The notes beneath the pieces are model-generated. The model saw nothing but the letters and a program-made list of their open reading frames with translations, searched no databases and was not told where the DNA came from. From NCBI RefSeq assembly GCF_000092185.1, contig NC_014160.1, positions 868,001 to 932,000 on the forward strand: a DNA stretch of 64,000 nt, given 5' to 3'. This document shows, piece by piece, positions 34,455 through 43,758 of the stretch (within the stretch, counting starts at the first letter, position 1; each line of letters starts with the position of its first letter). The position numbers were made by a program, and so were the translations under genes. Source of the DNA: Thermosphaera aggregans DSM 11486 (GTDB lineage Archaea; Thermoproteota; Thermoprotei_A; Sulfolobales; Desulfurococcaceae).

Positions 34455-34480
34455 GACACTCTAGGTACAAATTTATTTTA

Positions 34481-36049
34481 GTGGGAGTTATGGGTTCTAG
34501 CGTTAATGTTTTTCCAAAAAAGTACATGCCGTTCCTTCTCAAGCACACGGCTGAAGCCTACCAGAAGCTGGGGGATGACGAGGTTGTAGGCTTCGCCCTA
34601 TACTATTCGGAAAAGCTTAGGAAAAAGCCCGGGTTTTTCAGGAGGAAGGGGGAGAGGATTAGAGCGGTCGTGCTCGCTTACTACCCGTTACTTGCTAAAC
34701 CGTTTTCGAAAGAAACAGCCGTCCTGATAGATCCGCTCAAGAACACCAGGTTTACAATACAATATAATGTTGTTGATAAGAACTTGCTTGACTCTGCGTT
34801 CCGGGAGCTCTCGGCGATGACTGGGAAGAGCTTTCTCGATGGGTTAGTAAAGCTAAGCAGGCTCGCACAAGACGCGGCGAGCGCTAGGTCAGGGGTGCGG
34901 AAAGAGATCGTAGAGCTTAATAATGTTGTCTCAGACCCTGGATTACTGCAAGGGTTGAAGCCGCTGATAGGGATGGAAACAAACTACAATATCCCGATCA
35001 TAGAGATACCGTTCCCCTCGGTTGACCATGAGGAAGTAGCTAGGAGGATAAGCAAGGCTATGCGCGAGATAGACGAACTCATAGAATACGTTAACAACGT
35101 ATTGGAGAAGGTTAGAGACCTTCTGGAGGCGTGGAAGAAGGAAATTACGAAGGAGTATGATGAGAAACTAAGAATTATGGATGAAAAAATTGAGGAGACA
35201 AAGCGTGCTGTTGCTAAGGCTATTGAAGAATTGAAGAGAAAAAGAGATGAGGAACTCTCCTCGGTAAAGGAAAGACACCTGCCGAATATCGAGTCGATCG
35301 AGAAGAGGATAGTTGAGACTCGTGAAAACGTCATAAGGCTAGAGGAAGAGCTGGAGAAGGCGAAGGCTTACGGTAAGGATACCTCGGACTTGAAGAAGAG
35401 GCTTAACGATCAGAAGAAGACTTTGAAGAATCTTGAGAAAGAACTCGAGAATGCTAGGGCATCATACGATGATGATGTGAAAAGAATCGAGAAGAAGTAT
35501 AATGAGCTTATAGAGGCAGAAAACAACAAGGTTAAATCGATTCTTAGCGAAAGGGATGCTGTTCGGAGAGAGCTTGAAACATTAATCCAGGAGGCGGGCA
35601 AGAGATTTGACGCGATCAGGAGCGGGCTTCAGGATTATCTAGAGCAATTAGTTAATGTTGAGAAAAAGGTTGAAGAGATTAGCATTACCGCACCATCAAA
35701 GAGCGAGGAGTTGTATCTAATCCCCATTCTCTACACCTCATATGCTTCGGAAAAAACAACACGCTCAAGTATTACAACAATAGTCGTCTTAGAGCCGGGA
35801 GGAAGGCTGGGGCAAAGGTTCACCCCCTACATTCACGAAGGTATCGCTAATTACTTCTCATGGGTTAAACAGATGCTTGATAAGAAGGACATGGCGCCGG
35901 AGATTACTTCTAAAAACTTGTTGACGAACACCACCCCGGAGAGGATTGAGGTTTGTTTAACCCGTCTATCAGAAATAGGTTTGTTAACAAGGGATGACGC
36001 TTCTGAAATGGCTAGAAGGCTTGAGGAGCAGATGAAGATGAGTAGCTAA
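34481..36049 (+). CDS. Long coiled-coil protein, unknown
   Basis: 522 residues in three parts: a globular N-terminus (1-180) with PFLLKHTAEAYQKLGDDEVVGFALYYSEKL; a long charged coiled coil (about 185-400, many Glu/Lys heptads such as EELKRKRDEELSSVKERH and EKELENARASYDDD); and a globular C-terminus (400-522) ending in a helical region with LTRLSEIGLLTRDDASEMARRL. No Walker motif, so it is not an SMC ATPase. I do not recognise the family. GTG 34481 appears leaderless; ATG 34490 is the alternative. It follows the transposon remnant. Confidence 0.75.
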   Translation: MGVMGSSVNVFPKKYMPFLLKHTAEAYQKLGDDEVVGFALYYSEKLRKKPGFFRRKGERIRAVVLAYYPLLAKPFSKETAVLIDPLKNTRFTIQYNVVDKNLLDSAFRELSAMTGKSFLDGLVKLSRLAQDAASARSGVRKEIVELNNVVSDPGLLQGLKPLIGMETNYNIPIIEIPFPSVDHEEVARRISKAMREIDELIEYVNNVLEKVRDLLEAWKKEITKEYDEKLRIMDEKIEETKRAVAKAIEELKRKRDEELSSVKERHLPNIESIEKRIVETRENVIRLEEELEKAKAYGKDTSDLKKRLNDQKKTLKNLEKELENARASYDDDVKRIEKKYNELIEAENNKVKSILSERDAVRRELETLIQEAGKRFDAIRSGLQDYLEQLVNVEKKVEEISITAPSKSEELYLIPILYTSYASEKTTRSSITTIVVLEPGGRLGQRFTPYIHEGIANYFSWVKQMLDKKDMAPEITSKNLLTNTTPERIEVCLTRLSEIGLLTRDDASEMARRLEEQMKMSS

Positions 36050-36141
36050 GCATTAAGAGATATTGAGACCATGGCGGGCTCGTAGTTATATTTTTATTTT
36101 CACACAACCCTTTCAATATCCTTGACACCCAAGGGATATTT

Positions 36142-37539
36142 ATGAATGACAAGTTGAAACTATTCATAGCTGTAGCAACGCTCAGTGTGGTCGGAATAAT
36201 AGCGTACATACCGCTCGGAGATTTCACATTACAGCAGAAAGCAATGATAGGGATTTCCATATTGGCAATTGTTTACTGGGTCACAGAATGCGTCCCCATA
36301 CCTGTTACAGGTATAGTTATAATTCTCCTCGAAGTAGTATTCGGCGTGTTTCCTCTAGCTAAAGGATTATCTTACATAGCGTCAGATGTTAACATGCTGA
36401 TTCTAGCCGGTCTAGTAATATCCATCGCGCTTTCAAAATACCAGTTAGACCGGCTTCTAAGTCTTAAGATCCTCTCATTCATGGGTGAGAACACTGACAA
36501 GATAGTTCTAGGCATGATGCTAGCAACAGCTCTTCTCTCAATGTGGATACCCAATACAGCGGCGGCAGCGATAATGGCACCCGTGGCAGCGGGGATGCTG
36601 GAGCTGATAAGGGCGGAGAAGGGGAAGAGTAATGCGGGAAAGATAATGATGATCGGCGTTGCGTACGCCGCCACGATCGGCGGGATAGGAACCCCTGTTG
36701 GAACCCCTCCAGTACCTATTACTATTAGAAATGTCAAGGATGCGACAGGCTATGAAATCACGTTTGCCAAGTGGATGGCATGGGGCGTTCCAATAGCCCT
36801 GGTGTTAACGATTATTGCTTGGAAACTCCTCACGCTTTTCTACCCTCCGGAAGTCAAATCAATACCAGGGGGTAGGAGCATTGTTGAGCGAGAGCTCGCC
36901 AAGATTGGAAAGCTGAATAAGCAGCAAAAAACGACTCTTGCAATATTCGGGGTAGCTGTTATATTATGGCTTATGGACTCATTCTATCCTGTTCTACCCA
37001 ACTGGACATACATCGCCTCCCTTATAATCATCATACTTTATTTGATGCCTGGCGTTGGAACACTATCATGGGACGAGGTTTCAAGAGAGGCTGACTGGGG
37101 CGTTCTCTTCCTCGTCGCAGGGGGGTTGGCCTTAGGTGGAGGGTTAAGAGAGACGGGGATTGTTAAAATGCTCGCGGACTCCATTGCTACAGGGCTGACC
37201 GGGGCATCGCCTTACCTTGTCAACATCGTGATAGCGTTGGTGGCAGGGTTCAGCGTAACAGTATTCTGCAGTATAACAGCCACTTCGTCAGCATTCGTTC
37301 CCATAGCTATAGCGATAGCAAGCTCCCTTGGGATGGATGCAAGGTTCACAGGCATAGTAGCCGGCATAGCATCATGCTTTGCATTCCTCCTACCAGCTAA
37401 CACTCCTCCCAACGCCATCGCCTATTCCTACGGGTACTTTAAAAATTACGAGATGGCTAAGGTCGGCTTAGTTCTAACGCTGTTGTCTTCTATAGTGTTG
37501 ATAGCATTTATGCCGGTGATAACACTCCTCACTGGTTGA
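36142..37539 (+). CDS. SLC13/DASS-family carboxylate or sulfate carrier
   Basis: 465 residues with 11-12 helices. SLC13 (DASS, CitT-like) features are YWVTECVPIPVTGIVIILLEV, the ligand/Na+ motif region LLSMWIPNTAAAAIMAPVA, GGIGTPVGTPP, and the second half VFCSITATSSAFVPIAIAI with FLLPANTPPNAIAYSYGYF. Likely Na+-coupled uptake of di- or tricarboxylates or sulfate; the substrate is not determined. ATG start. Twenty bases before the TrkH frame, so ion carriers are grouped. Confidence 0.9.
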   Translation: MNDKLKLFIAVATLSVVGIIAYIPLGDFTLQQKAMIGISILAIVYWVTECVPIPVTGIVIILLEVVFGVFPLAKGLSYIASDVNMLILAGLVISIALSKYQLDRLLSLKILSFMGENTDKIVLGMMLATALLSMWIPNTAAAAIMAPVAAGMLELIRAEKGKSNAGKIMMIGVAYAATIGGIGTPVGTPPVPITIRNVKDATGYEITFAKWMAWGVPIALVLTIIAWKLLTLFYPPEVKSIPGGRSIVERELAKIGKLNKQQKTTLAIFGVAVILWLMDSFYPVLPNWTYIASLIIIILYLMPGVGTLSWDEVSREADWGVLFLVAGGLALGGGLRETGIVKMLADSIATGLTGASPYLVNIVIALVAGFSVTVFCSITATSSAFVPIAIAIASSLGMDARFTGIVAGIASCFAFLLPANTPPNAIAYSYGYFKNYEMAKVGLVLTLLSSIVLIAFMPVITLLTG

Positions 37540-37603
37540 TAATGGTTCAAACACCACAATGTTTTTTACAATAACCGTTATAATTTATGAATGGTTAGCC
37601 CAT

Positions 37604-39061
37604 ATGGTCGAGCTACGGGGTTTAAACGTCCTGAAAACCATGGGGGCCCTCACGTCCCTGCTTGGCGTATTAATGATTTCTGTGCCCTTGATAGATCTTG
37701 GGACTGGTCAGCAGGTTTCGACGGGGTTTCTAGCGTTTTCAGTCGTCCTGATGGTAGGGGGCTTCCTCCTTTCTAGACTAAAGTCGCAGGAGGGCTTATC
37801 ATTTACTGAGGCGGTCCTTTCATCAACTCTAGCGTGGACTCTATTGCCCGCGATCTCAGCAATACCACTGTCTATGGAGCTTTCAATACCGTTTTATGAC
37901 GCTTTCTTTGAAAGCGTATCAGGATTCACTGGGACAGGGTTAACGGTTCTCACAGGGCTTGAGAGTTTGAAGCCCAGCATACTTTTCTGGAGGGCTTTAA
38001 TGCAGTGGGTCGGCGAGCTGGGGTTCGTTGTCTTCGCTATGGTGTTATTCCCCTTCTTCTACAAGTATGGGTTGCTCATGTACGGTGTTGAGAGACCGGT
38101 TAGAATAGAGGCTTCAATGTACAGAACTGCGAAAAGACTTTTCAACATCTATATTGTTTTAACTCTTGCCGGAGCCCTCATGCTCTACTATTCCGGCATG
38201 AATATTTTCGACGCGATCACTCACTCGATGACAGGGATAGCGACTGGCGGTATGAGCAATTATGATGCAAACTACGACGTAATTTACCGAGCCGTACCCT
38301 TAACATCCATTCCATTGATCATCATAATGGTGTTGGGAGCAACGAACTTCCTCCTTCTCGACAAGCTTTTAAGAGGTGATGTAGGCGAGGTTGCTCGGAA
38401 TGAGGAGTTCAAGCTCTACCTAATTCTTCTACTATTCTTCTCCACTATAACCCCTATATCAATACTGGTATCTAACAACTCCTCATCAAACATACCGGAA
38501 ATAATAGCATCAGGGGTTTTCAACTCTATATCCGCAATGACAACCACAGGCTTCAACATTGGCGTAATAGGGCAACTCCCATATGCTACGAAGCTTACTC
38601 TCACATTCTCAATGCTTATTGGTGGAATGACTTTTGCAACCGTAGGAGGCATAAAAGTACTCAGGTTCCTCATAATTTTGAAGAAGCTTAAAGCATCATC
38701 TATAAACGTTGTAACAGGAGGGAGGGCTGAAACAAAAATCAGGCTTGGCGGAAACATCCTGGACGACTCCGAGACAGCATCAGCGCTACTGCTGGCTTTA
38801 ATACACTTCACAGCGGTCTTCACAGGGGCCATGCTCATAAAACTCATGCTCCCCGGATTCGATTATGCTGACGCACTGTTTGAAGCAACATCGGCCGCGA
38901 GCTGTGTAGGATTATCCACTGGGATCACATCCGCCATGGCTCCCCCAGGGGTTAAAGCCGTGCTAATTATACTGATGATTCTCGGAAGGCTGGAGTATCT
39001 CCCGCTCCTTATGCTTATAGGCTGGGTTCTCGGTAGAAAAACTATTAAGTTATTAAGATAG
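37604..39061 (+). CDS. TrkH/KtrB-type potassium channel subunit
   Basis: K+ uptake membrane subunit with four pore repeats. Filter loops are visible: SGFTGTGLTVL, TGIATGGMSNYD, SAMTTTGFNIG and SCVGLSTGITS, each with the conserved Gly. About 485 residues, normal for TrkH. ATG 37604 is preferred because a TATA-like TTATAATTTA lies 20-28 bases before, implying a leaderless mRNA; an in-frame ATG at 37559 would add 15 residues. The gating protein TrkA follows. Confidence 0.92.
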   Translation: MVELRGLNVLKTMGALTSLLGVLMISVPLIDLGTGQQVSTGFLAFSVVLMVGGFLLSRLKSQEGLSFTEAVLSSTLAWTLLPAISAIPLSMELSIPFYDAFFESVSGFTGTGLTVLTGLESLKPSILFWRALMQWVGELGFVVFAMVLFPFFYKYGLLMYGVERPVRIEASMYRTAKRLFNIYIVLTLAGALMLYYSGMNIFDAITHSMTGIATGGMSNYDANYDVIYRAVPLTSIPLIIIMVLGATNFLLLDKLLRGDVGEVARNEEFKLYLILLLFFSTITPISILVSNNSSSNIPEIIASGVFNSISAMTTTGFNIGVIGQLPYATKLTLTFSMLIGGMTFATVGGIKVLRFLIILKKLKASSINVVTGGRAETKIRLGGNILDDSETASALLLALIHFTAVFTGAMLIKLMLPGFDYADALFEATSAASCVGLSTGITSAMAPPGVKAVLIILMILGRLEYLPLLMLIGWVLGRKTIKLLR

Positions 39062-39113
39062 TTCAAAAATAAATAGCATAGTTATCTAGAACATCGTGGT
39101 TCGAGGGTTTTTC

Positions 39114-39761
39114 ATGAAAATACTCATAGCAGGTGGCGGCGAGTTTGCTGAAAACCTGATCAAAATGTTAAATCCGAGGGATAACGAGATCATCGTTATA
39201 GAGAAGGATGAAGTTAGGAAGAGGGAGTTAGAGTCGAAGTATGATATCCTGGTGATCAACAAGAGCGCAACAGACGTTGATGTTTACGCTCGAGAAGTAA
39301 AGATGGATGAGATAAACGCCGTTCTCGCTTTAACCAATAGTGATGAAATAAACCTTTTGGTTCTCGCAATAGCGAAAATGTACAACGTGCCCATTAGAAT
39401 TGGAAGGTTCGCCGAGGAGAAAATCGGTGAGCTCGTTCGAGAACTCCAGCTTGGAATCCCGATAACACAGCCTAAGATATTAGCGAGCATTGTTGCAGAC
39501 TATATTTCATCCGTTCTAACACCCGTTCACCTGGGAAAGCTTGGCTCTTTCGACCTGTACATAATAGGGGTTACCGAAGGTGATAGAGCAGCCGGGTCCA
39601 GGGTTAAGGATCTTGAAATGAGTGAAGAAGTGGGCAAGATCATACTCATGTTTGACGGGACTATGTTCAAGGTGCCTTCAGATGATGATGTTTTAAAGCC
39701 CGGAGACATCCTTGTGATAATGGCTCCTGGGACAGAGTTTATAAGTTACATAAAGGGATAA
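39114..39761 (+). CDS. trkA: TrkA potassium-uptake gating protein
   Basis: Cytosolic RCK subunit controlling TrkH by NAD(H)/nucleotide binding. The N-terminal Rossmann domain has ILIAGGGEFAENLIKML and IIVIEKDEVRKRELESKYDILVI, then LALTNSDEINLLVLAIAKM. The C-terminal TrkA-C domain begins near 140 and ends KPGDILVIMAPG. ATG 39114 is chosen over GTG 39096 because CGAGGG precedes it and MKILIAGGG is the usual start. Two bases separate it from the next gene. Confidence 0.93.
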   Translation: MKILIAGGGEFAENLIKMLNPRDNEIIVIEKDEVRKRELESKYDILVINKSATDVDVYAREVKMDEINAVLALTNSDEINLLVLAIAKMYNVPIRIGRFAEEKIGELVRELQLGIPITQPKILASIVADYISSVLTPVHLGKLGSFDLYIIGVTEGDRAAGSRVKDLEMSEEVGKIILMFDGTMFKVPSDDDVLKPGDILVIMAPGTEFISYIKG

Positions 39762-39763
39762 GC

Positions 39764-40537
39764 ATGGCCGAGTCCGACTTGATCCAAGACATTCTTTCCA
39801 AGATTGAGGTTCCAATAATTATTGTTCTCACATTAATCATTATTAGAGTGTTTTTCAAAAAACTTCTCGACTCCCTAGCACTGCGAGGCACGATCTCCGT
39901 TACAGGTAAGGAGACAGTGGTGAGGATTCTTGACATTTCAATCATAGTCATATCCTTTCTCACCCTAATTGCACAGTTCATCGAGGTACACATGGCTCTT
40001 ATAGCGATAGCGGCGCTGACGCTTATCCTAGTCTTCATGCTTATTGATAAGATAAGAGGGTTTATCGCCTACCTGTCTCTTCAAATGGATAAGAAGATCA
40101 TGGGCAAGTATTTTGAAATAATACTACCCGGCTTCAAAAAACCGATTTATGGAAGAGTGGCTAAAATTTCATCTTCACACTGCGAGGTTGAGGACGCTTT
40201 AGGCGAGAAGTACCTGGTTCCCAATACGGTAATGTATAATGCCGTGTTGAAACCGCACACTGTGACCTTAGTATTCGATATTCGTTTGAAGCTTACCGGC
40301 GAAGGCGATTTACGGGCAGTGATAGATCTTTTTAAGAATTTCAAACCAGAGGTTTTCAGGATAGATGATAAGAGAAGTATTATACGGCACGTGGGTCCGT
40401 CTACTTTTACAATACGGATTGTAGCACATCCCACGACCCCTAGTATAAGGCACATCGAGATTATCGACTTCATGTCGGAATTGATAGGAAGATTCAAGGA
40501 GTATGATCCCGAAGTACGTTTCGTCAAGGTTTACTGA
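39764..40537 (+). CDS. MscS-like mechanosensitive channel protein
   Basis: 257 residues. Two or three N-terminal membrane helices (VPIIIVLTLIIIRVFFKKLL, ILDISIIVISFLTLIAQFIEV, MALIAIAALTLILVFMLIDKI) are followed by a soluble part with PIYGRVAKISSSHCEVEDALGEKYLVPNTVMYNAVLKP, which matches the MscS beta domain pattern (G-x-V..I...DG....PN). The C-terminal part is alpha/beta as in MscS. Identification is by this pattern rather than overall recognition. Directly after trkA, suggesting coupled K+ uptake and osmotic release. Confidence 0.75.
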   Translation: MAESDLIQDILSKIEVPIIIVLTLIIIRVFFKKLLDSLALRGTISVTGKETVVRILDISIIVISFLTLIAQFIEVHMALIAIAALTLILVFMLIDKIRGFIAYLSLQMDKKIMGKYFEIILPGFKKPIYGRVAKISSSHCEVEDALGEKYLVPNTVMYNAVLKPHTVTLVFDIRLKLTGEGDLRAVIDLFKNFKPEVFRIDDKRSIIRHVGPSTFTIRIVAHPTTPSIRHIEIIDFMSELIGRFKEYDPEVRFVKVY

Positions 40538-40553
40538 AACCTTGTTTTCAACT

Positions 40554-41837
40554 CTAGCTACTCCGAACTCTGCCTCTCAGGTCGTAGAATGTAGCTTTTT
40601 CAATCACTGTTTCAACGGTTATTCCATATTTTAGCGAGTCTCCTTCCATCAGGATTACGGGGATGTAGTTATCGAGCCTGCCAACCCATGTATTAGAGTA
40701 TTCCGTGATAAACACTGGAAGAGTTAACCCAATATATTTCTCCCTAACCTTAAAACCTACTTCCTCCACGGTTTCAAGCATCCTGAGCATTCTCTCCTTC
40801 CTAATGCGTGTCGGAATGTTCGGCATTCCGGCCGAAAGCGTGTTGGGTCTTACACTGTAACCTGCAAAGTGTACTCTCTCGAACTCTAACTCCCTAATTA
40901 TTTTCAAAGTCTCTTCGAAATCCTCCTCATCCTCTAAGGGGTGGCCCACGATGATATCGGTTGCAATACTCACGTCACTTATTTTCTGCTTCACCTCTTT
41001 GATTAAACCCCTATACTCGTCAACAGTATACTTTCTGTTCATAGCTTTTAACACCTTATCGCTTCCAGACTGCAACGGAATGTGTAGAAACCTGTAAATC
41101 CTGCGGTCGGATTTTACTGCTTCCAGCAACTCGTCGAGAATGGGTGGTAAATGCTCCGGGTTGATCATTCCTATTCTCACCCTGAACTCTCCCGGCAACG
41201 TTGAGACTCTTCTCACGAGTTCTGGAAGATACCGCTTACCGTACAGCTCCATCCCGTAGGTGCCGAGATCCATGCCCGTCAACTGTATCTCAACAGCACC
41301 CATTCTCACAGCAGTCTCAACGGATTTCACGATCGCCTCGACGGTATGGCTGACCAATACTCTCCTGGCATGCTTGGTTATGCAGAAGGAGCAATTGCTC
41401 AAGCATCCTTCTTGAATAGGTATTGGGGCAACCTTATTCTCGAAGCACAGCCCTATTCGATCCCTTTCCCTGACCCCGTCTAGCATAACGACCCTTCCAT
41501 CAGACTCTACTGCTACATAGATTCTGGACGAGTTTTGCGGGGAGACCAGGCTTGCCTCTGGAGCAGTTTTAGCCACCTTGTAGGGTTGTGCAGCGGGGAG
41601 GCACCCCGCTACTATAAGTTTACCCTTCCTAGCTTGAGTCAGCTCTCTAAGACTACTTATTCTATTCAACATGTGTTGCTCCGTGTCAAGCCTAACGGTG
41701 CAAGTATTAATTATTACCACATCAGCGTTAGAGGGGTTGTCAACAATAGTATGCCCTCTTTCAATTAAAACATGCTTCATTAAGGCTTCATCGCTCCTGT
41801 TGAGGGCACAACCGTATGTTTCCACGTAAACTCTCAT
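40554..41837 (-). CDS. tRNA t6A37 methylthiotransferase (MtaB type)
   Basis: Radical SAM enzyme converting t6A37 to ms2t6A37. Three domains in 427 residues: N-terminal UPF0004 (VETYGCALNRSDEALM, INTCTVRLDTEQHM, VAGCLPAAQP, three cluster cysteines), radical SAM core with CLSNCSFC (CX3CX2C), and a C-terminal TRAM domain (LPVFITEYSNTWVGRLDNYIPVIL). The archaeal/eukaryotic e-MtaB (CDKAL1) branch is most likely. ATG start, divergent from the aIF2-beta operon across a symmetric 31-base element. Confidence 0.93.
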   Translation of the reverse strand: MRVYVETYGCALNRSDEALMKHVLIERGHTIVDNPSNADVVIINTCTVRLDTEQHMLNRISSLRELTQARKGKLIVAGCLPAAQPYKVAKTAPEASLVSPQNSSRIYVAVESDGRVVMLDGVRERDRIGLCFENKVAPIPIQEGCLSNCSFCITKHARRVLVSHTVEAIVKSVETAVRMGAVEIQLTGMDLGTYGMELYGKRYLPELVRRVSTLPGEFRVRIGMINPEHLPPILDELLEAVKSDRRIYRFLHIPLQSGSDKVLKAMNRKYTVDEYRGLIKEVKQKISDVSIATDIIVGHPLEDEEDFEETLKIIRELEFERVHFAGYSVRPNTLSAGMPNIPTRIRKERMLRMLETVEEVGFKVREKYIGLTLPVFITEYSNTWVGRLDNYIPVILMEGDSLKYGITVETVIEKATFYDLRGRVRSS

Positions 41838-41856
41838 TAAACCCTCCTTTAACAGA

Positions 41857-41887
41857 ATTATTGTTAAATAGCCCTCTTAACAATAAT
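41857..41887. promoter_or_regulatory. Symmetric element between divergent promoters
   Basis: ATTATTGTTAA at 41857-41867 and TTAACAATAAT at 41877-41887 form an 11-bp inverted repeat with a 9-base centre. It lies 20 bases from the methylthiotransferase start and 22 from the aIF2-beta start. TTAAAT/ATTTAA TATA-like sequence lies in it for both directions. It could be a bidirectional core promoter or a regulator site. Confidence 0.5.
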
Positions 41888-41909
41888 CTCCCTGATAGAG
41901 GTGTTGCTT

Positions 41910-42335
41910 TTGAAGAGCATTAAGGACTATAGTTACGAGGAGCTGTTGGATAGGGCTATTCAGAGACTGCCGTCGAAGAAGAGCAGTGGGGAGGTCTTCG
42001 AAATACCGAGGGCCGAGGTCTTGATCGTTGGGGGAAGAACAATAGTCCATAACTTCTCAGAGATAGCTGAAGCCCTTGGCAGGGAGAAGGACATTGTTCA
42101 AAAATATTTTGTAAAGGAGCTCGGGGTTCCAGCTTTTCTCAACGAGGCTGGGCAATTACTGCTACAAGGCAAGTTTAATGCCTCAGTCATAAACAAGCTT
42201 ATCGAGGTCTTTGTCGAGAAATATGTTAAATGCCCTACTTGCGGAGCCATTCACACAAAGCTTGCTAAGAAGGGCAAGGTTTTTGTGATGAGATGCGAGG
42301 CCTGTGGCGCAGAGACCACATTATCAGCTTTCTAG
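41910..42335 (+). CDS. Translation initiation factor aIF2 beta
   Basis: Beta subunit of the heterotrimeric factor bringing initiator tRNA. About 141 residues: N-terminal helix, central alpha/beta domain (VGGRTIVHNFSEIAEALGREKDIVQKYFVKELG), and C-terminal zinc ribbon CPTCGAIH ... CEACGAET. TTG 41910 is chosen since AGAGGTG lies six bases before it; TTG 41904 and GTG 41901 are alternatives. First gene of a run of translation and ribosome-assembly genes. Confidence 0.95.
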   Translation: MKSIKDYSYEELLDRAIQRLPSKKSSGEVFEIPRAEVLIVGGRTIVHNFSEIAEALGREKDIVQKYFVKELGVPAFLNEAGQLLLQGKFNASVINKLIEVFVEKYVKCPTCGAIHTKLAKKGKVFVMRCEACGAETTLSAF

Positions 42336-42351
42336 AACGAGTGATGTCTTG

Positions 42352-42687
42352 ATGGAGGAGAATGGTGGTCGAAAAACCCCTGCAGGCTTAGAATATGTCA
42401 GCATACGGTTCTCGAACGATGAGGTAGTAGTTTCAGTGTGTGACGAAGAGGTTCTTGGAAGGGTTCTCGTAGACCCGGAGAAAGGTATTAGATATGTTGT
42501 AGACCCGTTGTTTTACAAGGGAGAGCTTAAAAGCGTTGAGGAAGCCTTGGAGATTCTTTCCACTGCTACAACCGGCAACCTGGTTGGCGATAGGATTGTT
42601 AAAGCAGCCGTGGAGAAGGGGATTATTCACCCTGACGCTGTCCTAGTGGTTGAAAATGTCCCGATAGCTTTCTTTGCAATCATATAG
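42352..42687 (+). CDS. DUF424-family protein
   Basis: 111 residues of the archaeal DUF424 family: FSNDEVVVSVCDEEVLGRVL, EALEILSTATTGNLVGDRIVKAAVEKGIIHPDAVLVVENVPIAF. The family is conserved next to translation genes, but its function is not established. ATG 42352 is chosen because a preceding GAGTGATG can act as ribosome-binding region; the frame extends upstream into the aIF2-beta gene. Ten bases before NMD3. Confidence 0.88.
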   Translation: MEENGGRKTPAGLEYVSIRFSNDEVVVSVCDEEVLGRVLVDPEKGIRYVVDPLFYKGELKSVEEALEILSTATTGNLVGDRIVKAAVEKGIIHPDAVLVVENVPIAFFAII

Positions 42688-42696
42688 GTGTTGTCC

Positions 42697-43755
42697 GTGA
42701 GATTTTGCGTGCGATGTGGGAAAGAGGTATCCGACGAGGAAATTGTTGGAAATTATTGCGTTGACTGCTATGTTAAACACCTTACCCCGTTCAAGGATAA
42801 GCCCAGGCTGGAGGTAATGGTCTGCCCTAAGTGCGGAGCATGGTTTTACAAGGGGGAGTGGAATCATCCCTTGGAGGAAAACGAGGTTTTAAGAAGGATT
42901 GCGATATGGGGGTCTAAGCGTTTCCTCAGAGAGGAAGTTGAGGTTTTAGACGTCTCAGTGGTTAAGTCCTTGCACAAGATAAGCGCAAGCGAGCATGGTG
43001 TAACCTTGAACTATCAGTTATTAATAAAGGGTATTCACCCCGTGAACTTTGAGCTGGAGGTGCCTGTCAGGATAACCTATAAGCCATGCCCTTCATGCCT
43101 AGCTAGGGCAGGGGGTTCGCATAAGGCTTTGGTACAGGTAAGGGTTGAGGGAGAGGTGGATATTGAGGAGCTGGCCGAGGAGGTTGAAGAATTACTCGTG
43201 AAGGCTGGGCTATCCTCAAGCGTTACGGAGGTTGAGGTGGTTAAAGAAGGGGTTGACGTTAAGTTCGAAGATCCTGTTGCTGCGAGAAAGCTTTCAAGCA
43301 TTCTGAGCAGGAAATATGGCGCGTCTACAGCGGAGTCTTTTAGATCAACCAGGTTCGACGCCCACGAGGGTAAGTGGAGGGGTGTTGTGACGCTTTCGGT
43401 GCGAATCCCGCCGGTGTACAAGGGTATGGTGGTCGAGTATCAGGGCGAGGTCGGGGTCGTGGAAGAGGTTTCGAAAGGACTGGTTAAGATAAGGATTCTT
43501 GAAACAGGGGAGCATGTTCAAACAAAAGTGTCAGGCTACTGGAGTGGGATTATTAAGCCGTTGCCAAAGGCTTACTTAGGCGGTAAGTACGTCGTGACCA
43601 GCGTTGATAAGAACTATGTCTACCTGCTAAACGAGGATACGGGAGAGCTGAGGGAGGTTTCGATTAAGCCAGGGTATTCTCATTTAAAAACCGGTGACAA
43701 AGTATTATTATTGTCAATAGAGGATAAAGAGTACTTGATAAAGGAGAGTGAATAG
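42697..43755 (+). CDS. NMD3-family ribosome biogenesis protein
   Basis: Archaeal homologue of Nmd3, a 60S/50S-binding assembly factor. 352 residues: two N-terminal zinc centres (CVRCGKEV ... YCVDCYVKHL, and CPKCGAWFYKGEW), a middle alpha/beta part with CPSCLARAGG, and a C-terminal OB-like part (KPLPKAYLGGKYVVTSVDKNYVYLL). GTG 42697 has GGTG six bases before it; GTG 42688 would add three residues. Fits the aIF1A-Rio1-KH cluster. Confidence 0.92.
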   Translation: MRFCVRCGKEVSDEEIVGNYCVDCYVKHLTPFKDKPRLEVMVCPKCGAWFYKGEWNHPLEENEVLRRIAIWGSKRFLREEVEVLDVSVVKSLHKISASEHGVTLNYQLLIKGIHPVNFELEVPVRITYKPCPSCLARAGGSHKALVQVRVEGEVDIEELAEEVEELLVKAGLSSSVTEVEVVKEGVDVKFEDPVAARKLSSILSRKYGASTAESFRSTRFDAHEGKWRGVVTLSVRIPPVYKGMVVEYQGEVGVVEEVSKGLVKIRILETGEHVQTKVSGYWSGIIKPLPKAYLGGKYVVTSVDKNYVYLLNEDTGELREVSIKPGYSHLKTGDKVLLLSIEDKEYLIKESE

Positions 43756-43758
43756 GTT

